Source: JAVBKA01 sp031546715
GTDB lineage: Bacteria; Bacillota; Clostridia; Oscillospirales; UBA929
NCBI GenBank assembly: GCA_031546715.1
Contig: JAVBKA010000113.1
Coordinates: 1-18,775 of the forward strand
DNA: 18,775 bases
Direction of reading: 5' to 3'
The notes beneath the pieces were generated by a model. It saw only the letters and a program-made list of their open reading frames with translations, ran no database searches and was not told the origin of the DNA. Within the stretch, counting starts at the first letter, position 1, and the number at the start of each line of letters is the position of its first letter. Position numbers and translations under genes: made by a program. Positions 1 through 6,429 of this stretch are shown here, piece by piece.

Positions 1-102
1 GTATCACACCACGAAAAGGAATCAAAGCGTTGGGAGGACAATTATAACAACTTGTATCGCCAGCACGTACAACTAAAGAGAGGTAAAGGCTTGGAAATAT
101 AG
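1..102 (+). CDS. C-terminal end of an unknown gene (5' truncated)
   Basis: Frame 1 is open from the first base and stops at TAG 100-102, giving 33 residues rich in charged and aromatic amino acids (Glu, Lys, Arg, Trp, Tyr) and ending in RGKGLEI. The composition resembles the helical charged tail of a DNA-associated or mobilization protein, but I recognise no family from so short a piece. No start codon for it lies in the window. The next 106 bases hold no gene; they contain only a short hairpin with arms TGTCCA/TGGACA at 122-142. It could also be a chance open frame. Confidence 0.4.
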   Translation, partial: VSHHEKESKRWEDNYNNLYRQHVQLKRGKGLEI

Positions 103-208
103 GCTTGTTGTTCGATTCGTCTGTCCAATCAGTCAATGGACAAGGTAGGTTTTGTGGTGGCTCTGCTCCTGCATCCCCGACCTCATCCAGAGAATAGATT
201 GGAAAAGC

Positions 209-376
209 CTAATTTTCCTTGTACGTAAAGGATTTTGAAACATTGTCATCTAAAGCGGCAACTTGATTGAATATGCCGTTTGATATGACATGCTCTACCG
301 TTTCGCCTGTTACCTCTGAAATGTGTTCAAGCCATTTGCAGACGGTTTCGTCAAGTTCGATTGTGAATTGTTTCAT
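209..376 (-). CDS. 55-residue protein, possibly ribbon-helix-helix-like, divergent from the XRE regulator
   Basis: On the minus strand an ATG at 376-374 opens a 55-codon frame that ends at TAG 211-209. An AGGGAG ribosome site lies about 7 bases upstream of the ATG, which supports real translation. The protein starts MKQFTIELDETVCKWLEHIS: a short strand-like segment followed by predicted helices, as in small CopG/Arc-type DNA-binding or antitoxin-like proteins, but this is a resemblance and not a recognised match. It is divergent from the helix-turn-helix gene at 494 and shares with it an intergenic region containing two identical-type palindromes, so the two genes are probably co-regulated. 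The promoter I would assign has -35 TTGATT at 457-452 and -10 TAATAT at 434-429. Confidence 0.6.
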   Translation of the reverse strand: MKQFTIELDETVCKWLEHISEVTGETVEHVISNGIFNQVAALDDNVSKSFTYKEN

Positions 377-403
377 AAGAAATTCTCCCTCTGTATATTT
401 ATT

Positions 404-432
404 TTGTTTTTAGAGTATATGCACTCTAATAT
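404..432 (+). promoter_or_regulatory. Promoter of the XRE regulator gene
   Basis: TTGTTT (404-409), a 17-base spacer and TAATAT (427-432) form a plausible sigma-A promoter reading towards the gene at 494. The first operator palindrome lies within the spacer, so a bound repressor would block RNA polymerase. The -10 box shares the TAATATTA core (427-434) with the opposing minus-strand promoter. Confidence 0.45.
412..427. promoter_or_regulatory. Operator palindrome O1
   Basis: AGAGTATATGCACTCT is an AGAGTR-N4-YACTCT palindrome with one imperfect base pair. A second copy lies 47 bases downstream. The size and symmetry suit a dimeric Cro/C1-type repressor, probably the product of the gene at 494. 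Binding by that protein is inferred. Confidence 0.6.
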
Positions 433-457
433 TAACACATAAATAATATAAAATCAA
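429..457 (-). promoter_or_regulatory. Divergent promoter of the 55-residue protein gene
   Basis: On the minus strand TTGATT (457-452), 17 bases and TAATAT (434-429) form a promoter facing the gene at 376. It lies between the two operators: one abuts its -35 box and the other lies just past its -10 box, around the expected transcript start. Confidence 0.45.
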
Positions 458-458
458 T

Positions 459-474
459 AGAGTGTATTCACTCT
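459..474. promoter_or_regulatory. Operator palindrome O2
   Basis: AGAGTGTATTCACTCT has perfect 6-base arms around TATT and is the same motif as the palindrome at 412-427. It lies 20 bases upstream of the regulator's start codon, in its 5' leader, and directly behind the -35 box of the divergent promoter. Confidence 0.65.
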
Positions 475-493
475 CAAAAGAAAGTGTGGTAGA

Positions 494-745
494 ATGGAGA
501 ATAAGCTAAAACAAGATGTTCCTATCGGGCATAATCTAAAAAAATACAGGCAAGCGGTCGGACTATCGCAAGAGGACGTTGCCGCAAAACTTCAAGTGCT
601 TGGGCTTGATGTTCCACAAAAAATCATTTCAGAAATTGAACTTGGCAAGTACAGCATTCGGGTTAGTGTGTTGTTAGCGTTTTCGGATATTTACGGAGTT
701 CCTGTGCAGGATTTCTTTGCCTATTTAGAGCGTTATGAGCTGTAG
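494..745 (+). CDS. XRE/Cro-C1 family helix-turn-helix regulator
   Basis: The 83-residue protein is one small DNA-binding domain. Residues about 11-65 show the HTH_3 pattern: NLKKYRQAVGLSQEDVAAKL for the first helices and turn, then a recognition helix around QKIISEIELGK and the usual hydrophobic closing helices to YGVPVQDFF. The ATG at 494 is the only good start; the ribosome site is weak, as often seen for autoregulated repressors. Two 16-bp palindromes in the divergent promoter region are its probable operators. It is likely a local repressor of this end of the element, controlling itself and the small minus-strand gene. The family call is secure; target and inducer are inferred. Confidence 0.88.
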   Translation: MENKLKQDVPIGHNLKKYRQAVGLSQEDVAAKLQVLGLDVPQKIISEIELGKYSIRVSVLLAFSDIYGVPVQDFFAYLERYEL

Positions 746-759
746 AAAAGAACCGTTAG

Positions 760-789
760 TTGTGGCTGTATTAGGAGTTTATGTAGAAT
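760..789 (+). promoter_or_regulatory. Possible promoter for the cysteine-rich protein gene
   Basis: TTGTGG (760-765), an 18-base spacer and TAGAAT (784-789) lie 35 bases before the start at 825. Both boxes deviate from consensus, so this is a weak candidate, but the gene is separated from its upstream neighbour and needs a transcript. Confidence 0.3.
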
Positions 790-824
790 AACAGTATTTA
801 TATTTTGTACAGGAGGGATGATTA

Positions 825-1340
825 ATGGGTAAACAAAAAATTATGGATTATATAAGCGAAGAATTGTCATTAATCGAACAAAAAATAGCATTAGATTTTG
901 TCGATTATTTGACAAATAACGAAATGGAATTTGTTAAGGGTGACGGTTACTGGAAAGATAAAATTTATTATATAATTAGGTTTAATACTGAATGTGTATG
1001 TTTTATTGCAATAAAAGACCCCGACGATAAAGGTAATCATTGGACAGTTTGGTCAGATGATATGGATTCAATTTTCATGAAAGATTATCCGATAGAACAT
1101 GGACTTAAAGAAATAGCTTGGAAGCATGTTGATGATTGCGGTAATTGTGGCTCATGTAGTGGTGGCCGACACAAAGTTATATTCGGTAAAGAATTTGAAA
1201 AAGTTTGTGGGTGTACCTTTAGAATTGATAACCCTAACGCAGAGGATTTACAATTTATGAAAAAGATGGTCGAAATAAGAAAGAAATACTTAACCACACA
1301 GTATAAGCATTTCCAAACTCACTATACCACAAAGCAGTAG
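825..1340 (+). CDS. Cysteine-rich protein of unknown function, 171 residues
   Basis: An AGGAGG ribosome site lies shortly upstream of the ATG. The protein is cytoplasmic by composition, with no signal peptide or membrane segment. Its first 100 residues look like a mixed alpha/beta domain rich in aromatic residues. The distinctive part is a cysteine cluster with C105, C108, C111, C128 and C130 (CGNCGSC, later CGC) that could bind zinc or an iron-sulfur cluster. I believe similar proteins occur in Clostridia, but I cannot name the family or a function. It is followed by a strong terminator and therefore forms its own transcription unit. It is not an obvious part of the transfer module. Confidence 0.8.
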   Translation: MGKQKIMDYISEELSLIEQKIALDFVDYLTNNEMEFVKGDGYWKDKIYYIIRFNTECVCFIAIKDPDDKGNHWTVWSDDMDSIFMKDYPIEHGLKEIAWKHVDDCGNCGSCSGGRHKVIFGKEFEKVCGCTFRIDNPNAEDLQFMKKMVEIRKKYLTTQYKHFQTHYTTKQ

Positions 1341-1390
1341 AACGTAATTACCAATATTTTGAACGATACTAAAATAATAAAAACACAAAG

Positions 1391-1423
1391 GCTCGGTATA
1401 TCAATGATATATCGGGCTTTTTT
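1391..1423 (+). terminator. Rho-independent terminator
   Basis: GCTCGGTATATC (1391-1402) and GATATATCGGGC (1406-1417) form a 12-bp stem with two G-U pairs and an AAT loop, followed by six T. It ends the transcription unit of the gene at 825. Confidence 0.9.
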
Positions 1424-1457
1424 CATTTCTAAAATCTTAGGGTATATAGTGAAAAAT

Positions 1458-1527
1458 ACCGTCCCACCGTCCCAAAGGCTGATAAACAGGCACTTTACGT
1501 GGGACGGTTAGTATATTTGGGACGGTT
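1458..1527. repeat. REP/MITE-like cluster of ACCGTCCCA/TGGGACGGT units
   Basis: Two tandem ACCGTCCCA units (1458-1466 and 1466-1474, sharing one A) face two TGGGACGGTT units (1500-1509 and 1518-1527) across a 25-base centre. The whole can fold as a large palindrome. From memory, ACCGTCCC/GGGACGGT palindromes are dispersed in Firmicute genomes and are often associated with Y1-type (IS200/REP-associated) transposases; no transposase gene is present here. The cluster lies directly upstream of the broken VirB4 remnant and may mark the rearrangement point. Confidence 0.65.
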
Positions 1528-1571
1528 GTTTTACTATTTCAATAAGAATATCGGTAACAGAAATAGGTTGA

Positions 1572-1910
1572 CAAGATACACCTACAGGGATTACTCAAAA
1601 CGTAGAGGATTTACTCCTTTCCGATTTAGCTCGGAGTATGCTTTCAAACTCGGATTTTATAATGATGCTAAATCAAGCCGCTTCGGATAGGACTGTTCTT
1701 GCAGAGCTACTTACAATAAGTAATCAGCAGCTAGACTATGTAACAAACGCTGATGCAGGTCAAGGACTCTTATTTGCAGGGAAAGCAATAATTCCGTTTA
1801 TAGACAAATTCCCGACAGAAACTAAGCTCTACAAGATGATGACCACAAAGATTGAGGAGATTTCGTTGGAAAAAGACAGTAGCAGCTCTGAGGACAAGCT
1901 GACGTTTTAA
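1572..1910 (+). pseudogene. C-terminal fragment of a VirB4/TraE-type conjugation ATPase
   Basis: The open frame from 1572 (in-frame TGA at 1569-1571) to TAA 1908-1910 encodes 112 residues that match the end of VirB4-like ATPases of Tn1549-type elements as I remember them: TGITQNVEDLL, then MLSNSDFIMMLNQAASDR, an ITNADAG-like stretch (VTNADAGQG), and a closing PFIDKFPTETKLY. These are the segments after the Walker B region. The nucleotide-binding motifs and roughly 600 upstream residues are missing, so it cannot be a working ATPase. An internal ATG at 1638 could yield a 90-residue product, but it has no good ribosome site. The gene order that follows (small membrane protein, M23 hydrolase, DUF4315-like, topoisomerase III) is the normal order downstream of an intact virB4. 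Confidence 0.85.
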
Positions 1911-1942
1911 ATAGTACGCTTATTTTGACGGAGGGATGTGTA

Positions 1943-2170
1943 GTGAAGCAAACTATTAGTAGGGATACACTGGGGCGTGTGATTATATACGCAGTAATTG
2001 TAATGGCTGTTTTTTCAATTGGAGCGTTCTATAGCTTAAAAGGACAACTGGAGATGGAACTGAAATGTAATCAAGTGACCAATTGTAAAATCCAAACTTG
2101 TGTTTGCGAGGACGGTTTTGAGCTTCTAAATTTAAGCCCGACAGACTGCCGCACTAGTGAAAATAAATAA
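1943..2170 (+). CDS. Small single-pass membrane protein with cysteines
   Basis: I chose the GTG at 1943 because a GGAGGG ribosome site (1930-1935) stands 7 bases before it; the TTG at 1925 would lie upstream of that site. The 75-residue product has a short N-terminal segment, one membrane helix at about residues 13-30 (VIIYAVIVMAVFSIGAFY), and an exported tail with five clustered cysteines (CNQVTNCKIQTCVC and a later DC) that could form disulfides. It lies between the VirB4 remnant and the hydrolase gene, where Tn1549-like elements often carry small membrane proteins. No family is recognised. The next gene starts within or directly after its end, suggesting translational coupling. Confidence 0.65.
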   Translation: MKQTISRDTLGRVIIYAVIVMAVFSIGAFYSLKGQLEMELKCNQVTNCKIQTCVCEDGFELLNLSPTDCRTSENK

Positions 2171-2171
2171 T

Positions 2172-2519
2172 ATGGAAAAAAATCAGCCTACATCAAATAA
2201 CGACAATTCTGTCATAAATGCGGACAAAACTGGAATTGACAAGACATTTGTCAACTCTACGTTAGATACACTGGTAAAAACATCTATTGTAAGTGTCAAG
2301 CGAGGCAAGCCCAAAGTTAAGCAAATAAAAGAGAGCAACTTAGTACGAGCGTTGGAGAAAACGCTACCCTATGACAGCACGGAGCTGTCAGAAAAAACGG
2401 AGAGAGCGGCGGTGACACACGGCGTACGGACTGTAAAAACAGCCGCAAAATTAAGCGGTAAAGCCGTTAGTGGGGCGTATCGATTTGGTAAATACTCGTC
2501 AAAACTCAAAAAAGAGTAA
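2172..2519 (+). CDS. N-terminal part of a frameshifted M23-type conjugation hydrolase
   Basis: The frame runs from ATG 2172 (or GTG 2157, which overlaps the preceding gene) to TAA 2517-2519, about 115 residues. It is hydrophilic and basic, with phrases such as KRGKPKVKQIKESN, EKTLPYDSTEL and GKAVSGAYRFGKY that I remember from the cytoplasmic N-terminal part of the large membrane-anchored hydrolases (CD1107-like) of Tn1549-type elements. It stops just after a run of six A (2508-2513). Reading one base back there continues without a stop through GELTKGQAGLE into the next frame at 2558, which carries the rest of that protein. The two are therefore very probably one gene of about 554 codons, split by a one-base deletion, a sequencing error or slippage. 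No Shine-Dalgarno sequence is seen, so coupling to the upstream gene is likely. Confidence 0.6.
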   Translation: MEKNQPTSNNDNSVINADKTGIDKTFVNSTLDTLVKTSIVSVKRGKPKVKQIKESNLVRALEKTLPYDSTELSEKTERAAVTHGVRTVKTAAKLSGKAVSGAYRFGKYSSKLKKE

Positions 2520-2557
2520 AAGTAGGCGAGCTTACTAAGGGACAGGCAGGTCTAGAA

Positions 2558-3835
2558 ATGCTCAAACGTGGAGGCGGTAAGCTTACCTCTTCGGGAAAAT
2601 CTGGCGCACGTTCGGCAGCGCATACGATATCTCGCAACGTCAAAGATTTTGAAGGCTCTGACGACCTAGGTATACAAGCCATGAAGTCCTCTCGTGACAG
2701 CAGTATATATACATTTAAGGGTGCTAAGATTTTAACTCGCACTGGTGTCGATGCAGTCAAGGGCGGACGCTATGTAGTGAAAAAAGTCGGCTCGCTGCGA
2801 AAAATACAGATTAGCAAAATGAAAAATTTAAGAGCTGTGGATATATTAAAATCAGTCGGTAAAAAGTTAGTCTCAGCTCCTGTAATTATTAAAAGCGTTT
2901 CAATGTTTGGAGTGAGCTTACTTGGTATATTATTGGTGTTAGTGCCGATTATTGGAGTGCTGTCAATAGTCCCGACGGTTGCGCTAAAATCAGATGAGCT
3001 AGAGCTAACCAAAGCTTACACATATATTACAGAGCTAGATGTCAATCTCCAAAAAGATATTCTCAGCGAGATGGGTACTTCGGAATACGATGTTTCCGGC
3101 ACTATTCACTGTTATATTAACGGTGAGCCATCAAATACGTCTTTAATGAAAGTATACACAGATGCGGATTTACTGCTGATGTATCTTGATGCGAAGTATT
3201 CTGATTATCAGTTTAATGCTGTCAAACCAGAAATATTGCGACTTCATTCGCTGATGCACAAGGTTGAAACACACCACTGGACTTCGCTTGGGATTGGACA
3301 TGTAGATATTAAGTTGACGACTAAGACGTTAGACGAGCTGATGGAGCAATCAAGTTTTCTGATTACGCCTAACGAAGCTGAAACACTGTCGGCAATGCGT
3401 GAAATTGGAGCATATGCCACGCTTAAAACTCTAGGTAGCCCTTTTCTAGATACGGACTGGCATACAGGACTAAGTTCGCGATATGGATGGCGCATACACC
3501 CAATAACTGGCGAAACAGACTGCCATGAAGCGTTAGACATTGCAATGCCCAGCGGAACGCCTATAAACGCTGTTATGCCGGGTATGGTAATTACGTCAGC
3601 ATTTAACTCAAGTTATGGAAATTACGTTGTTATTAAGAATTCCAACTCAGAAACTACGCTGTATGCGCATATGTCAAGACGTCAAGCAACGGTCGGGCAA
3701 GAGGTCAAAATCGGTGATGTTATCGGATACGTTGGCACAACAGGCAGCAGTACAGGGAATCATTTGCACATTGAGTATAAAAAGGATGGGAACAGTTTTA
3801 ATCCGCTGTTTTTCATAGCAAACGATATAAATTAA
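2558..3835 (+). CDS. Membrane-anchored M23 peptidase, VirB1-like cell-wall hydrolase of the transfer machinery
   Basis: The 425-residue frame has a basic cytoplasmic region (residues 1-110), one membrane helix at about 117-141, an extracytoplasmic linker, and a C-terminal lysostaphin-type M23 domain from about residue 300. The zinc ligands are visible: H323 and D327 in HEALDIAMPSG, H371 in LYAH, and H404 in HLHIEY. The SSRYGWRIHPITG motif that opens these domains is also present. M23 enzymes cut peptide cross-links of peptidoglycan; in conjugative elements they open the wall for the transfer channel. The first ATG (2558) lacks a convincing ribosome site and the frame is open back to 2513, so I regard this as the major part of a frameshifted gene starting at 2172. 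Confidence 0.85.
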   Translation: MLKRGGGKLTSSGKSGARSAAHTISRNVKDFEGSDDLGIQAMKSSRDSSIYTFKGAKILTRTGVDAVKGGRYVVKKVGSLRKIQISKMKNLRAVDILKSVGKKLVSAPVIIKSVSMFGVSLLGILLVLVPIIGVLSIVPTVALKSDELELTKAYTYITELDVNLQKDILSEMGTSEYDVSGTIHCYINGEPSNTSLMKVYTDADLLLMYLDAKYSDYQFNAVKPEILRLHSLMHKVETHHWTSLGIGHVDIKLTTKTLDELMEQSSFLITPNEAETLSAMREIGAYATLKTLGSPFLDTDWHTGLSSRYGWRIHPITGETDCHEALDIAMPSGTPINAVMPGMVITSAFNSSYGNYVVIKNSNSETTLYAHMSRRQATVGQEVKIGDVIGYVGTTGSSTGNHLHIEYKKDGNSFNPLFFIANDIN

Positions 3836-3854
3836 TATTTTAGGAGTGGTACTA

Positions 3855-4109
3855 TTGAGAAAAAATACTCAGGCAAAGATAACCGAAAAACAAAACGCTA
3901 TTTTAGCACTAGAAAATCGAATTACGGCAGATAATGAAAGGCTAAGCATCCTTAAGAAAGAGCTGGATGAAATGGAAGCCCTTGAAATAATGGGACTTAT
4001 TAAGGAATTGTGCATTTCGACCAGTGATGTTAAAAGCTATCTTGAGCAAATTAAAAAGGAGAGCGTTTCCATAAAACTTGGTGAGCCGGAAGGAGGTAGC
4101 CAGACGTGA
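3855..4109 (+). CDS. DUF4315-like coiled-coil protein of conjugative elements
   Basis: An AGGAGTGG ribosome site at 3843-3849 favours TTG 3855 over the GTG at 3846, which lies inside that site. The 84-residue product is an alpha-helical coiled coil (residues about 8-45, with ITEKQNAILALENRI and LSILKKELDEME), followed by EIMGLIKELCISTSDVKSYL. That layout matches DUF4315 proteins, which sit directly upstream of topoisomerase III in Tn1549-type elements. The biochemical role is unknown. Its stop codon overlaps the topoisomerase start by 4 bases (GTGA), so the two are translationally coupled. Confidence 0.7.
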   Translation: MRKNTQAKITEKQNAILALENRITADNERLSILKKELDEMEALEIMGLIKELCISTSDVKSYLEQIKKESVSIKLGEPEGGSQT

Positions 4110-6202
4110 CGCTAGTGATAGCTGAAAAGCCTTTGGTTGCAGGGGAAATAGCGAAAGTACTTGGTGCTGCTAAGCGTGAAACTGGATATTATTCCGGTAA
4201 CGGTTATTATGTGTCGTGGTGCGTTGGGCATCTGGTAGAACTTGCTGAACCTGACGACTATGACCCTGCACTGAAAAAATGGTCACTTGAAGCTCTGCCG
4301 ATATTGCCAAAGCCATTTAAAACAGTTGTGTCAACGAATACTAAGCAACAGTTTGACGTACTGAAGGAGCTGTGCAAAAAAAGTGAAGTCACAGAGCTTG
4401 TGTGTGCCACTGACGCAGGGCGTGAAGGTGAGCTGATATATCGTTTGGTGTATGAGAAAATCGGTTGCAAAAAGCCTAGTAAACGGCTCTGGATTAGCTC
4501 TATGGAATCATCTGCAATTAGGGCTGGTTTTGAGAATCTAAAAGAACAGAGTGCGTACGACAATCTTTACTATGCAGCCCGATGCCGCCAAAAGGCAGAT
4601 TGGCTTGTTGGTATGAATTTTTCAAGGCTGTATACCCGATTATATAACGCTTCGCTCGATGTTGGGCGAGTGCGAATACCAACAGTTAATCTGATAGTTG
4701 AACGGCATAAAGATATTGAAAGCTTTAACCCTCGCAATTATTACTCGATAGTTGCAGATATGGGCAGTTTTAAGGCATACTTGCAAGTTGACAGCACGGC
4801 TGAAGCGGATAGCCTCGTGGAGCGTTGTAAAACAGCCAAAGCTGAAGTTACTGAGCTTAAGCAAAAAGAAAAAACAGAGTATCCAGAGGCATTGTACGAC
4901 TTAACAAGCCTCCAGCGTGATGCCAATCGGCTATTAGGGTACTCAGCTCAGCAAACGCTCAGTGTTGTGCAGAGCTTGTATGAAGCTAAACTTACTACAT
5001 ATCCACGCACCGACAGCAGGTATATTACTAAGGACATGGCTGATTCAACGAAGAATTTGATAGGTAAGCTTATTGATTCGGGTATTCTGAAAACTAATGT
5101 AGCGGATGTTTATGACAAATCTTGTGTTGATGTTAGCCGTGTAGTGAACGATTCAAAAGTAACGGACCATCATGCGATTATACCGACATCGAGTATTTCT
5201 CTTGAAAAAGTAGCTTCTTTGCCTACGGTAGAGCGCAGTATTTTGACGCTTATTGTGTACAGGCTTCTATCAGCTTTATACAAGCCATTTCAGTATCTTG
5301 CCACCAGTCTTACGTTGGATATAGCGGGGGCTATATTTACTGCTAATGGCAGAGAAATCAAGGACACAGGATTTACTGAAATCACTGCTAAGCTAAAAAG
5401 TGAGCTTACAGAGGTCTCGACCGAAGAAAAAGAACCAGATACAGAAAGCGTGGGTATACTGCCTCCGTTAGCTCAAGGAGATTCTTTGGATGTGAAAAAC
5501 GTCACAGCGTTGCCCAAAAAGTCACCGCCTCCAAAACCTTACACTGACGATACTTTGCTTCATGCAATGGAATCCGCAGGGCGCACCCTTGACGATGAAA
5601 GTCTCAAAGAGGCCATACAAGGCTGTGGACTGGGAACTCCGGCTACACGAGCTTCAATTATTGAAATTGTTATTAACTCCGGGTACATAGAGCGGCGAGG
5701 CAAGCAATTGTTGCCGTCTGCAAAAGCTATCAGTTTTATGGGAATTGTTGAAGAACAGCTTAAATCGGCAAAGCTGACCGCAGAATGGGAAAAACGTCTG
5801 GAGGACATCAGCAAAGGCAAGGCTACTGAAAATGCTTTCATGGACGATATTGAAAAGTTCATATCTTCGGTCATTCAGACAAACAAACAGGGCGCTCATC
5901 CGGATAAGATGGGTGCCTTTTCTTCTGAAAAACCAGCTATAGGCACATGCCCACGTTGTGGGAAAAGTGTTGTTGAAACGCAAAAGTCATTTTCATGCGT
6001 AACTGGACAATATGGCTGCGGTTTTGTTATATGGAAAACCATCGCAAGCAAAAACCTTTCGATTGATCAAGCTGATAAGCTGTTAAAAGACGGCAAAACA
6101 GAGTTAATTACAGGGTTTACGGCTAAGAGCGGTAAGACGTTTGATGCGTATTTAGTTTTGGATGACAGTAAAAATGTCGTATTTGAGTTTGAAAAAAAAT
6201 GA
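4106..6202 (+). CDS. topB: DNA topoisomerase III (type IA)
   Basis: The GTG at 4106 overlaps the upstream stop. The 698-residue protein has the full type IA layout. A TOPRIM domain opens with VIAEKP (E7) and continues with TDAGREGE (D103, E107) for metal binding. The nucleophile is Y299 in TTYPRTDSRYI. DHHAIIPT and GLGTPATRASIIE are further family signatures. The C-terminal zinc-ribbon-like unit uses C615, C618, C631 and C638, and the protein ends in a further small domain of the topo III type. The enzyme cuts and passes single strands, resolving intermediates during transfer or replication of the element. Plasmid- and ICE-borne topB genes are standard members of such modules. No defect is seen. 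Confidence 0.96.
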   Translation: MTLVIAEKPLVAGEIAKVLGAAKRETGYYSGNGYYVSWCVGHLVELAEPDDYDPALKKWSLEALPILPKPFKTVVSTNTKQQFDVLKELCKKSEVTELVCATDAGREGELIYRLVYEKIGCKKPSKRLWISSMESSAIRAGFENLKEQSAYDNLYYAARCRQKADWLVGMNFSRLYTRLYNASLDVGRVRIPTVNLIVERHKDIESFNPRNYYSIVADMGSFKAYLQVDSTAEADSLVERCKTAKAEVTELKQKEKTEYPEALYDLTSLQRDANRLLGYSAQQTLSVVQSLYEAKLTTYPRTDSRYITKDMADSTKNLIGKLIDSGILKTNVADVYDKSCVDVSRVVNDSKVTDHHAIIPTSSISLEKVASLPTVERSILTLIVYRLLSALYKPFQYLATSLTLDIAGAIFTANGREIKDTGFTEITAKLKSELTEVSTEEKEPDTESVGILPPLAQGDSLDVKNVTALPKKSPPPKPYTDDTLLHAMESAGRTLDDESLKEAIQGCGLGTPATRASIIEIVINSGYIERRGKQLLPSAKAISFMGIVEEQLKSAKLTAEWEKRLEDISKGKATENAFMDDIEKFISSVIQTNKQGAHPDKMGAFSSEKPAIGTCPRCGKSVVETQKSFSCVTGQYGCGFVIWKTIASKNLSIDQADKLLKDGKTELITGFTAKSGKTFDAYLVLDDSKNVVFEFEKK

Positions 6203-6216
6203 TAGGGGGTTGAATT

Positions 6217-6390
6217 ATGGATGAGCTTAATTATAAGAGCGGATATCTAGCACTTTTTAAAGCTGTGACGGATGCTCTGGATGTTTTAAAAACTGCAACA
6301 ATTGATAGTGCAGACATCTTATATATAAAAGCATTGTTGCAAGCAGGGCAGTCGGCTGCTGAAGAAGCTTGCACAGATGAACCTAACTGA
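6217..6390 (+). CDS. 57-residue acidic protein of unknown function
   Basis: ATG 6217 stands 7 bases after an AGGGGG ribosome site and opens a 57-codon frame ending at TGA 6388-6390. It begins MDELNYKSGYLALFKAVTDA. It appears fully helical, acidic and soluble, with one cysteine near the end. It lies 14 bases after topB and 39 bases before the ArdC-like gene, so it belongs to the same operon. I recognise no family. Confidence 0.6.
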   Translation: MDELNYKSGYLALFKAVTDALDVLKTATIDSADILYIKALLQAGQSAAEEACTDEPN

Positions 6391-6429
6391 GCGCAATCAC
6401 ATTTTACATAAATGAGAGGAGAAAACACA

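Noticed and set aside
122..142. Hairpin TGTCCA/TGGACA as a terminator
   Set aside because: The stem is only 6 bp, with no T run on either strand.
1499..1690. 63-codon plus-strand frame starting in the REP-like cluster
   Set aside because: It begins inside the palindromic repeat, has no ribosome site, and overlaps in another frame the clear VirB4 remnant.
2507..2514. Classic programmed -1 frameshift heptamer
   Set aside because: In the zero frame the run reads C AAA AAA G, not A AAA AAG, and I saw no obvious downstream stimulatory stem; a mutation or sequence error is simpler.
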